Below the pieces are notes generated by a model. It saw only the letters and a list, made by a program, of their open reading frames with translations. It was not told the DNA's origin and did not search any database. The position numbers were made by a program, and so were the translations under genes. 5,093 nt of DNA from the NCBI GenBank assembly GCA_964617665.1, contig CAZUAH010000820.1, positions 1-5,093 on the forward strand, read 5' to 3'. This DNA is from JADHUC01 sp964617665 (lineage in GTDB: Bacteria > Planctomycetota > Planctomycetia > Pirellulales > Pirellulaceae). Shown here one piece after another: positions 1-5,093 of the stretch. Positions within the stretch are counted from its first letter, which is position 1. Every line of letters begins with the position of its first letter.

Positions 1-1
1 A

Positions 2-964
2 GAAATCCGAGCCGCTACTTCATGGCCACGCGCTCGCAGAGTGCGCCGCCGGAATGTTCGATCAAATCATCCATACGGCACGTTGATCATCGGGCATTCG
101 CTGGGCGGCCCGTTTCAGGGATCCGTGGATGAATTGGCAATTTTCGAACGAGCCTTCTGCTCAGAAGAGGTCACCGAATTGGCGTCACGAACCGCTCCCC
201 TGCCCTCCCCTGGACCAACGGAATGGACCGGATTCTGGCTCCGGCCAAGAGGCGACACGCCCTTTATGGGCTTCTGGCACAGCATCTTGCCCGCATCGAG
301 TTGGGTCTTGCGCGTCACCGAATACGCCTACTACGACACCGAACTACAGAGAAACGTTCCCGCCCGCGGTGTCGCTTGGAATGTTGGTTCCGATCACAAG
401 TCAGCCGAATTTCGATGGGAAGCGTCCGATGATCTGAAGCGGAAGATGGCCCTGGACTTCTGGGGCGAGTACACGGCCCACAGCGACCACCTGGATTTCA
501 CCATCACTGGCAAGAACGTCGGCATGGCGGTCTGGGACCGCCCGCGACTTTCGCTGATCTGTCTGATCAGCGGAGGTGCGCCGCCGTTTGTAGACTACGA
601 AGCCCACCGCACTTTCGTTCGTCGTGGCCATGAGTTCGTGACCATGAACGAGATCGTAAAAGGTGAATTCGCGTCGCACCGCATGTGCGGAGTTTCCGTA
701 AGCCGAGACGGTGAGCAACCGGTATCACGACTTGCGGCCAAAGTCTCCGCCGATGGCAAATACGTTCTGGGACTTGCCGTGGACCGAGCCGGATCGCTGT
801 CGTTCAACTTCCAGGATCGGACCTCGTGCATCCATTCGAATCCCACCTGGCCGCTGCTTAAGCCCGGCGAACAGGCCACGGCTCGTGGGCGAGTGTACTT
901 GTTCCAAGGGACCCTGGACGATCTTTGGCAGCGATACCTCACGGACTTTGAAAGTGAAAAGTGA
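2..964 (+). CDS. LamG-type (concanavalin A-like) domain protein, C-terminal part, 5' truncated by window edge
   Basis: The frame is open to the left edge and ends at a TGA (962-964), so about 320 residues of a longer protein are visible. Numbering from the GTG at 41, residues about 13-48 read like the last strands of a LamG/jelly-roll domain: a LIIGHSLGG strand, then GSVDELAIFERAF, which matches the usual G-x-[IV]-D-E-[LV]-x-[IV]-[FY]-x-R-A-[FL] ending. A proline-rich linker (about 52-60) leads to a second region of about 240 residues rich in aromatic and beta-strand patterns (FWLRPRGD, HLDFTITGKNVG, RGRVYLFQGTLDDLWQRY). I do not recognise that region as a named domain. LamG domains usually bind glycans outside the cytoplasm, so an exported protein is expected, but the signal peptide would lie outside the window. 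The GTG at 41 is not the true start. The first roughly 18 codons in this frame are Arg-rich and unlike LamG sequence, so a frameshift near the left edge is possible. The symporter gene follows on the same strand. Confidence 0.7.
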   Translation, partial: EIRAATSWPRARRVRRRNVRSNHPYGTLIIGHSLGGPFQGSVDELAIFERAFCSEEVTELASRTAPLPSPGPTEWTGFWLRPRGDTPFMGFWHSILPASSWVLRVTEYAYYDTELQRNVPARGVAWNVGSDHKSAEFRWEASDDLKRKMALDFWGEYTAHSDHLDFTITGKNVGMAVWDRPRLSLICLISGGAPPFVDYEAHRTFVRRGHEFVTMNEIVKGEFASHRMCGVSVSRDGEQPVSRLAAKVSADGKYVLGLAVDRAGSLSFNFQDRTSCIHSNPTWPLLKPGEQATARGRVYLFQGTLDDLWQRYLTDFESEK

Positions 965-979
965 TCGTGGCAGCGACCG

Positions 980-1104
980 GTAGTGGGGGGGGGGGGGGGG
1001 GCCCCCCGCCGGCCCCCGGGGGGGGGCGCGCACGCCCCCCCGGGCCCTTGCGCGTCCCGCCCCCCCGAGCCCCCGCCGGCGCGCCGCCCCCCCCCCCCCA
1101 CTAC
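980..1104. repeat. Extreme G-run/C-run block with flanking inverted arms (probable sequencing artefact or hairpin)
   Basis: A run of 17 G (985-1001) is followed by about 85 bases made almost only of G and C, then a run of 13 C (1087-1099). The flanks are inverted copies: GTAGT (980-984) before the G run and ACTAC (1100-1104) after the C run, giving a perfect 18-bp inverted arm (5 plus 13). Only two A and three T occur between the two runs. Composition changes abruptly at both borders, while the flanking DNA is ordinary for this genome. Each strand, read inward, goes GTAGT then a G run. That is what two-colour Illumina reads show when signal is lost at a stable structure. I infer a real GTAGT-anchored hairpin in the spacer with unreliable base calls inside it. 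A true G-rich structured element is less likely. Open frames through the block are not genes. Confidence 0.7.
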
Positions 1105-1123
1105 TCATTTGAAAACCGGCTGT

Positions 1124-1130
1124 GGGAGGT
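1124..1130 (+). promoter_or_regulatory. Ribosome binding site of the symporter gene
   Basis: GGGAGGT lies 6 bases (AACGAC) upstream of the GTG at 1137. It is a near-complete Shine-Dalgarno sequence. It overlaps the more upstream in-frame GTG at 1122, which has no such site in front of it, so it decides the start in favour of 1137. Confidence 0.7.
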
Positions 1131-1136
1131 AACGAC

Positions 1137-2852
1137 GTGGCGGGATTGCATTACGCCGATTTGATCGCCTTGGGGATCTACTTTGTGATCATCGTGGCGG
1201 TCGGCGTGTGGTCGGCGCGGCGGGTCACAGGCATGGACGACTTCGTTATGCCCCGCCGATTCGGCAAGATCTTCATGATCTTCTTCACCTTTGGCGCAGG
1301 GACGCACTCGGATCAGGCCGTCAGTGTCGCGTCCAAAACGTATACCAACGGCGTGTCAGGCATTTGGTATCAGTGGCTGTGGCTGTTTGCATCGCCCTTC
1401 TACTGGCTGATCGCTCCCATGATGCGGCGGTTCCGCGCGTTGACCACCGCTGACGTTCTCGAGCTGAGGTTCAATCGGTCCGTGGCCATGCTGTACGCTT
1501 TGTTGAGTCTGGCGTTGTTCTCGGTGAACATCGGCGTAATGCTCAAAGGCTCCAGCGCGGTGATCGACGCCACCACGGGTGGCACGGTCAATGCCGAGTG
1601 GGCCATTGCGCTGATGACCATTCTGTTCGTGGCCTATGGCATAGCCGGAGGTTTGGGAGCGGCGATTGTCACGGACTTCCTTCAGGGAGTCTTGACGATC
1701 TTCTTCTCGTTTCTCCTCCTGCCGTACATCTTCCACGCCGTGGGTGGAATGGAAGGGTTGCGACAAGCGGTGCCCCAAGTGGCCCCCGATCGCAACATGC
1801 TTTCCCTGGTGGCTCCGGAAGACATCGGCTTGTTCTACATCGTCGTGATCGCATTGAATGCACTGGTGGGGATTGTCACTCAGCCGCACACCATGGGCAA
1901 TTGCGCCGCTGGCAGGACCGAATTGGATGGCCAAGTCGGCTTCATGTGTGGCAGCCTGATCAAGCGAGTCTGCACGATCGCTTGGTGTTTGACGGGGCTG
2001 GCGGCGGTGGCGTACTTCGCGGGAAGGGACATCGACCCGGACGAGGTTTTCGGTCTGGTGGCCCGCGACATACTTCCCGGTGTCATGCCCGGCATGCTCG
2101 GGTTATTCATCGCCGGCCTTTTGGCTTCGGTGATGAGTTCTTGCGACGCCTTTATGGTGTCGTCGGCGGGGCTGTTCGCCGAGAACCTGTACAAGCCGTT
2201 GGTGCAGGGCCGTTCGCCCCGTCACTATCTGTGGGTCGCGCGGCTCTCATCACTCGTCGTGGTCGTGGGCGGTGTGGCCTTCGCCTATTGGGTGAAAGAC
2301 GTGGTCGAAGGGCTTGAGATCTTCTGGAAGATATCGCCCATGCCGGGCATTGCCTTTTGGTTGGGCCTATTCTGGCGCCGGATGACCTCGGCCGGAGCAT
2401 GGGCCACGATACTGGCCGCGATGGGCGCTTGGTGGCTGACAGCTCAGTCGTTTGTCGTCGAGTGGATCGCTGGATGCCCGGCTGCCGAATCGCTCCGCTT
2501 GGTCGTTGAGAGCGAAGGCGAGCAGGCCCTGTATCTGCCGTGGCAGATGGTCATCTACTTGAGCGCTGGACTAATCTCTGGGGTGGTCGTCAGCCTGCTA
2601 ACGCCTTCGGTGTGCGACAAGAAGCTACGGCGGTATTACGCCCTCATTCGCACACCCGTCCAATCAGGCGAGGTCGTCCCCGCGCCGTGCACGTTACCCA
2701 AGGACGCCGAAGTGCCGCCGCGCCGAATGCTCGTTTCGGCGTGGGGCTTGGAGATCCCCATACCTTCACTACAAGCAATTCTCGGCTTCGCAGTCGGCTG
2801 GGTGTGCGCGGCCGCGATCATTGGAGTCTTCATTTGGATCGTGAAGGGATGA
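1137..2852 (+). CDS. Sodium:solute symporter, SSS family (TC 2.A.21)
   Basis: A 571-residue inner-membrane transporter that would couple inward Na+ flow to uptake of a small solute; SSS members carry sugars, amino acids, organic acids or similar. I see about 14 hydrophobic segments, roughly 9-25, 42-55, 76-95, 116-136, 155-175, 181-202, 230-247, 278-296, 320-343, 368-386, 393-413, 420-440, 471-488 and 545-569. Family signatures are TDFLQGVLTIFFSFLLLP (179-196) and GLFIAGLLASVMSSCDAF (322-339). The adjacent serines S334-S335 align with the Na2-site serine pair of vSGLT (S364/S365). The GTHSDQAVSVASKTYT stretch (55-70) follows the second segment, in the unwound-helix region. A long hydrophilic loop (about 489-544) precedes an extra C-terminal helix. 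Start chosen: GTG 1137, six bases after GGGAGGT; an in-frame GTG at 1122 would add five residues. It lies downstream of the LamG-type gene across the abnormal G/C block and is convergent with the oxidoreductase gene. Family call is firm; the substrate is unknown. Confidence 0.93.
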   Translation: MAGLHYADLIALGIYFVIIVAVGVWSARRVTGMDDFVMPRRFGKIFMIFFTFGAGTHSDQAVSVASKTYTNGVSGIWYQWLWLFASPFYWLIAPMMRRFRALTTADVLELRFNRSVAMLYALLSLALFSVNIGVMLKGSSAVIDATTGGTVNAEWAIALMTILFVAYGIAGGLGAAIVTDFLQGVLTIFFSFLLLPYIFHAVGGMEGLRQAVPQVAPDRNMLSLVAPEDIGLFYIVVIALNALVGIVTQPHTMGNCAAGRTELDGQVGFMCGSLIKRVCTIAWCLTGLAAVAYFAGRDIDPDEVFGLVARDILPGVMPGMLGLFIAGLLASVMSSCDAFMVSSAGLFAENLYKPLVQGRSPRHYLWVARLSSLVVVVGGVAFAYWVKDVVEGLEIFWKISPMPGIAFWLGLFWRRMTSAGAWATILAAMGAWWLTAQSFVVEWIAGCPAAESLRLVVESEGEQALYLPWQMVIYLSAGLISGVVVSLLTPSVCDKKLRRYYALIRTPVQSGEVVPAPCTLPKDAEVPPRRMLVSAWGLEIPIPSLQAILGFAVGWVCAAAIIGVFIWIVKG

Positions 2853-2857
2853 TCTTT

Positions 2858-3029
2858 GTGAACCCGCTCCATCTTCCACTACTTGGAGTCAGCCGGCCAC
2901 GAGGTATGGCCAGCCCTCGATTCGCAATCGACGGCTGCGCGTGAACCGGGCCAAGAAATATTTTACTACGCCTCGTGCGGTGCGGCTCAGAGTTCCTTCC
3001 ACTCACCCGCGACTGGGGCGGGGAAGTAG
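2858..3029 (+). pseudogene. Possible small hypothetical ORF, apparently broken by one base
   Basis: Tentative. An AAGGGA motif (2844-2849) at the symporter's end is followed eight bases later by GTG (2858). Reading from this GTG gives a short frame that stops at 2944. If one C of the CCC at 2863-2865 were absent, the frame would continue as MNRSIFHYLESAGHEVWPALD and run to TAG 3027-3029, for about 56 residues. This alternative frame looks more protein-like (aromatic and acidic residues, mostly G or C at third positions in its first half) than the uninterrupted one, which starts at ATG 2849 overlapping the symporter TGA and reads MIFVNPLHLPLLGVSRPRG. The reconstructed frame would overlap the 3' end of the convergent oxidoreductase gene by about 43 bases. 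I do not recognise the product. It may be a sequencing error, a true frameshift, or not a gene at all. Confidence 0.2.
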
Positions 3030-4348
3030 CCGTCGGCGTCGGCTTGGACCGGTGCTGGGCTGTCGTAGTTCAAATCGTCCAGGTAGTCGCAGAACTGGAA
3101 TTTCGAACTCGTGACCTCGTCCCACGTCACGATCCGGTTGTAGTGGGCGGCGGCGCGACCCATCAGCGAGGCGTAGTCGGCGTACACGGCCCGCATGGCC
3201 TCGTTATGGGGTTTGTCATTGCGGATAGCATCGATCAAGGCAATCCACTCATAGTCCCATGGGTTATGTGCGTCAGGCGTGGGCGTCCACTCGATGTTGT
3301 CCTCCGAGATGCGATGGTCCTTGAACAAATGGACCGTGGCCTTGTGAACCTTTCCAGAGAACTGCCCGGCCTTCTGGGTACCGTGGACAAATGTGGCAAA
3401 ATCGCTGAAACCCTTGTGCGCTCGGCGAAACCCGCAAAAGGCCTTCTTGCCGTTGGGGAAGGTGAACTCCATTGAGTACGAATCAATGTTCTGGCCGTGA
3501 TCGTCGCTGCCCACTTCGCGTCCGCCCATGCCATGGCAGGAGACCGGCCAGTCGTTCATCAACCAGCAGCACTCGTCGATCTGATGGATCAAATTATCGA
3601 CCATGTGCCCGGAACCGACCCACAGCAGGTTGATCTTGCCAAACTGCAGTTGCTGGAGCAGATCATTAGACTTCTCGCGCATACTCCCCATTCCCCGGCG
3701 ACCAGTCAAACGGTTGGCACGAATGTAGGAGATTTCCCCCATTGCACCGTCGTTGATTCTGTCGATCAGCGCGGCCCGCGCCGGCGAGTGGCGGCATTGC
3801 AGACCTGCAGCGATCTTGAGCCCCTTCTCCTCGGCTTCCTCGCCAGCGCGGAGCATCCGGTGCAACCCCATCGGATCCGACGCAAAGGGCTTTTCCATGA
3901 AGACATTGATGCCCTTCTTGACCGCGTACTCGACGTGCAACGCCCGGATATAGGACCGTGTCGTACACATAGCAACGTCGCCGGGGCGAAGTATGTCGAT
4001 GGCTTTCTTGTAGCCATCAAAGCCCGTGAATTTGCGGTCCTCCGCAACGTCCACCTGGTCCCCGTATCGTCGGCCGAGCGATTTGGCCGAGCTGTCCATC
4101 TTTTCCTTGTTGAGGTCCGCCATGGCGTACAGCTTGATCGGCCCCTGTTCCTTCGTCTTCAAAGCGTTGCCTACGGCTCCGTTGCCACGGCCACCACAGC
4201 CAATCAGGGCCAGGCGAATTGTGTTGTCCTCGGCCGCGTGAACGGCGGGCACGGAGAGGCCCAACACGGCAGCGCCGGCCGCTGCGCAAGTGCTCTTTTG
4301 GAGGAACTGCCGACGAGTTGTGTTCGAAGCATCGTTTGATTGAGTCAT
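2987..4348 (-). CDS. Gfo/Idh/MocA family oxidoreductase, Tat-exported
   Basis: A 453-residue NAD(P)-dependent oxidoreductase of the glucose-fructose oxidoreductase / inositol dehydrogenase / MocA family, which typically oxidises or reduces a hydroxyl of a sugar, inositol or derivative. The N-terminus is a twin-arginine signal: TTRRQFLQK (10-18, R12-R13), an Ala-rich hydrophobic core (21-33), and an AVHA cleavage site with processing after A38 or A39. This predicts export folded, with its cofactor. The Rossmann fold starts at IRLALIGCGGRGNG (44-57). The MEKP motif (151-154) supplies K153, and D251/H255 in DNLIHQID have the same four-residue spacing as D172/H176 of Bacillus inositol dehydrogenase, so the catalytic set looks intact. 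Length suits exported planctomycete members. Start chosen: ATG 4348, preceded by AGGGA with a 6-base spacer. An in-frame extension to 4459 exists but would bury the Tat signal behind 37 residues and lacks support. The gene is convergent with the symporter gene. The exact substrate is not deducible. Confidence 0.93.
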   Translation of the reverse strand: MTQSNDASNTTRRQFLQKSTCAAAGAAVLGLSVPAVHAAEDNTIRLALIGCGGRGNGAVGNALKTKEQGPIKLYAMADLNKEKMDSSAKSLGRRYGDQVDVAEDRKFTGFDGYKKAIDILRPGDVAMCTTRSYIRALHVEYAVKKGINVFMEKPFASDPMGLHRMLRAGEEAEEKGLKIAAGLQCRHSPARAALIDRINDGAMGEISYIRANRLTGRRGMGSMREKSNDLLQQLQFGKINLLWVGSGHMVDNLIHQIDECCWLMNDWPVSCHGMGGREVGSDDHGQNIDSYSMEFTFPNGKKAFCGFRRAHKGFSDFATFVHGTQKAGQFSGKVHKATVHLFKDHRISEDNIEWTPTPDAHNPWDYEWIALIDAIRNDKPHNEAMRAVYADYASLMGRAAAHYNRIVTWDEVTSSKFQFCDYLDDLNYDSPAPVQADADGYFPAPVAGEWKEL

Positions 4349-4354
4349 GTCGTT

Positions 4355-4359
4355 TCCCT
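4355..4359 (-). promoter_or_regulatory. Ribosome binding site of the oxidoreductase gene
   Basis: On the minus strand AGGGA is followed by the six bases AACGAC and then ATG (4348-4346). It supports the start that places the twin-arginine motif at residues 12-13, rather than the longer frame reaching 4459. The six-base spacer is identical to the one in front of the symporter start. Confidence 0.6.
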
Positions 4360-4495
4360 GTGTTTGGGGTGAATAGGCAGCGTCGTTTGCGGCGTTCGGA
4401 GACCCACCAAACGCTGCTGGCCATTCTAAGCCGATCGCGCGGCATCCGCCAGGGATCACGCGGAGCGCGTGTTGCGAGATTCTGTCGCCGCGGTA

Positions 4496-4517
4496 CTTGG
4501 ATTCGAGAGAATCCAGG
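4496..4517. repeat. Small hairpin with GAGA loop
   Basis: Arms of nine bases (4496-4504 and 4509-4517) close on GAGA, with eight Watson-Crick pairs and one G-U pair on the + strand. Read as + RNA the loop is a GNRA-type tetraloop closed by C-G. It lies about 150 bases upstream of the oxidoreductase start. The octamer TCTGTCGC occurs on both sides of it (4481-4488 and 4519-4526). No T tract follows on either strand, so it is not a standard terminator. An operator or a chance structure are both possible. Confidence 0.4.
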
Positions 4518-4537
4518 ATCTGTCGCAGAACTGACTC

Positions 4538-4561
4538 CTTGCGAATTCAGCTAAGCGCAAG
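4538..4561. repeat. Short inverted repeat CTTGCG/CGCAAG
   Basis: Perfect 6-bp arms at 4538-4543 and 4556-4561 flank a 12-base loop. On the + strand it is followed by A residues, and on the minus strand a T run comes before the hairpin, so neither strand has a terminator layout. It is upstream of the oxidoreductase gene. It could be a protein-binding palindrome or chance. Confidence 0.25.
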
Positions 4562-4778
4562 AAAAATCCGACGACCGCTTTGCCAATCCCAAGCGCGAAC
4601 CTCTCCCATGAAACGAAGCTCTCTGTTTGCGAGAGGACGCCAATTCCGCGATCTGTGCGCCCTGGCGGAACTCTAACTCAGCTGAAGCCACAAACTACTG
4701 CGGGCGGGCCAGTGCCCAGCGAGGCCTCATAAGCCTGGCATGCCGGTCGTGCGACACCCGGGCCCGCGACTTCCGCCA

Positions 4779-4860
4779 GTTTAGCCCCGAGTCGGAAGGC
4801 GACGGCTGCGGCACACCGAGCGACCCACACCGACCATCGCCTTCCGGCTCGGGGTTAAAC
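4779..4860 (+). repeat. Long inverted repeat, 24-base arms, strong hairpin
   Basis: Arm one (4779-4802) and arm two (4837-4860) are reverse complements at 22 of 24 positions, separated by 34 bases. Both mismatches become G-U wobble pairs when the + strand is read as RNA, giving a fully paired 24-bp stem; the minus strand would have two A-C mismatches. The arm core is CCCCGAG plus GGAAGGCGA-like sequence, very G+C rich. It lies about 50 bases beyond the stop of the SIMPL-like gene (4911), where a terminator could be, but no T tract follows on the minus strand and the structure is better in the opposite orientation. I infer either a small structured + strand transcript or a dispersed intergenic palindrome of the REP kind. 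That the same arm occurs elsewhere in the genome is a guess. Confidence 0.75.
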
Positions 4861-4910
4861 GATTTGATGGCTGGCGCAAGGCCAATGTTAGACCTGTCCT
4901 GCGGCTCGCC

Positions 4911-5093
4911 TCAGTCCAACTCGAACGTCGCGTAAACGCTCACCTGCACGCTGATGGCCCCCGGAACGAACCTCTCCGAGGCGACATCCACGGGTGGAGG
5001 GCTATGCGTGAAGGCAGCGTTGGACATGGGCGAAGAGAACGGCCTATTTGGCGAGTGCTCATGGATTATCCTGATCCGCCCCAACTTTGCACC
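4911..5093 (-). CDS. SIMPL-domain (DUF541)-like protein, C-terminal 60 residues, 5' truncated by window edge
   Basis: On the minus strand a frame enters from the right edge and ends at TGA (4913-4911). It encodes 60 residues, from GAKLGRIRIIHEHSPNRPF to GAISVQVSVYATFELD. This matches the usual end of SIMPL proteins (YggE type): a helix ending A-x-x-L-G-x-[VI], a strand with I-x-E, a variable Pro/Ser/Met-rich loop, then P-G-x-[IL]-x-V-x-x-x-V-x-V-x-[FY]-E-L. SIMPL proteins are usually exported to the periplasm or envelope; their molecular role is poorly defined. The N-terminus, signal peptide and start are outside the window. The alternating V/Y/F pattern and P-G-A-I-S motif make this frame much better than the opposing + frame. 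The call rests on memory of the family pattern over a short stretch, so an unrelated beta-rich protein is possible. It is co-directional with the oxidoreductase but 562 bases upstream of it, so probably not in the same operon. Confidence 0.6.
   Translation of the reverse strand, partial: GAKLGRIRIIHEHSPNRPFSSPMSNAAFTHSPPPVDVASERFVPGAISVQVSVYATFELD

Larger units (their letters stand above)
4349..4910. other. 562-base intergenic region without a supported gene
   Basis: The region lies between the oxidoreductase start and the stop of the SIMPL-like gene, both on the minus strand. Open frames here (for example + strand 4627-4935) have Ser/Arg/Ala-rich, low-complexity translations, no ribosome binding site and no recognisable domain; I treat them as chance frames. 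It must contain the promoter for the oxidoreductase, but I could not fix a convincing -35/-10 pair. What it does show are inverted repeats: a strong one at 4779-4860, a 9-bp hairpin at 4496-4517, a 6-bp repeat at 4538-4561 and a 5-bp one at 4619-4635. Confidence 0.5.

Noticed and set aside
595..1164. Long frames on both strands through the G/C block
   Set aside because: They are produced by the absence of A/T-rich stop codons in the G/C runs; translations are Gly/Pro/Arg homopolymers.
2895..2911. GGCCA/TGGCC hairpin in the convergent gap as a terminator
   Set aside because: Only five base pairs with a seven-base loop and no T tract on either strand.
2849..2944. 31-codon ORF starting at ATG overlapping the symporter TGA
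   Set aside because: The ATGA overlap is attractive, but the ribosome binding site is too close to the ATG and the translation is not protein-like; the alternative frame in the same stretch looks better.
3497..4339. 280-codon + strand frame inside the oxidoreductase gene
   Set aside because: Antisense shadow of the Gfo/Idh/MocA coding sequence, which has full motif support on the minus strand.
4423..4428. Minus-strand TAGAAT as a -10 box for the oxidoreductase
   Set aside because: Matches the -10 consensus at five of six positions, but no acceptable -35 sequence lies 16-18 bases upstream; in DNA of this composition one such match is weak evidence.
4619..4635. CTCTC/GAGAG hairpin
   Set aside because: Five base pairs only, with a competing partner at 4600-4605; expected by chance in a region of this size.
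4627..4935. 102-codon + strand open frame
   Set aside because: Low-complexity Ser/Arg/Ala-rich translation, no ribosome binding site, spans the strong hairpin and overlaps the better-supported minus-strand SIMPL-like frame.

Overview
The window looks like a piece of a planctomycete genome, most likely from the Pirellulales side of the phylum. This is inferred from gene content. A Tat-exported Gfo/Idh/MocA oxidoreductase, a LamG-type exported protein and an SSS-family symporter sit together, a combination typical of planctomycete carbohydrate loci. G+C is moderately high and intergenic spaces are long. No marker gene is present, so the assignment stays provisional.

Layout. Positions 2-964 (+) hold the 3' part of a LamG-type protein that is cut by the left edge. 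Positions 965-1136 are a spacer filled mainly by an extreme G-run/C-run block (985-1099) flanked by short inverted arms; this looks like a sequencing or assembly artefact over a hairpin, and the base calls there should not be trusted. Positions 1137-2852 (+) hold a complete sodium:solute symporter whose start is fixed by a strong ribosome binding site. A 134-base convergent gap follows, with a possible small, apparently frameshifted ORF just after the symporter stop. Positions 2987-4348 (-) hold a complete Tat-exported Gfo/Idh/MocA oxidoreductase. Positions 4349-4910 have no gene I can support, but contain a strong 24-bp-arm hairpin (4779-4860) and two smaller hairpins. Positions 4911-5093 (-) hold the last 60 residues of a protein that resembles the C-terminus of SIMPL (DUF541) proteins; it runs off the right edge.

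How they may work together. The LamG-type protein and the symporter are co-directional and may form a transcription unit, if the junction at 985-1099 is real. The oxidoreductase converges on them. A plausible theme is extracytoplasmic recognition, uptake and oxidation of a sugar or sugar derivative, but the substrate cannot be read from the sequence. I see no CRISPR, mobile element, tRNA/rRNA or clear novel multi-gene system. The most notable items are the G/C block, the wobble-compatible hairpin at 4779-4860, the edge SIMPL-like gene and the possible broken small ORF at 2858-3029.
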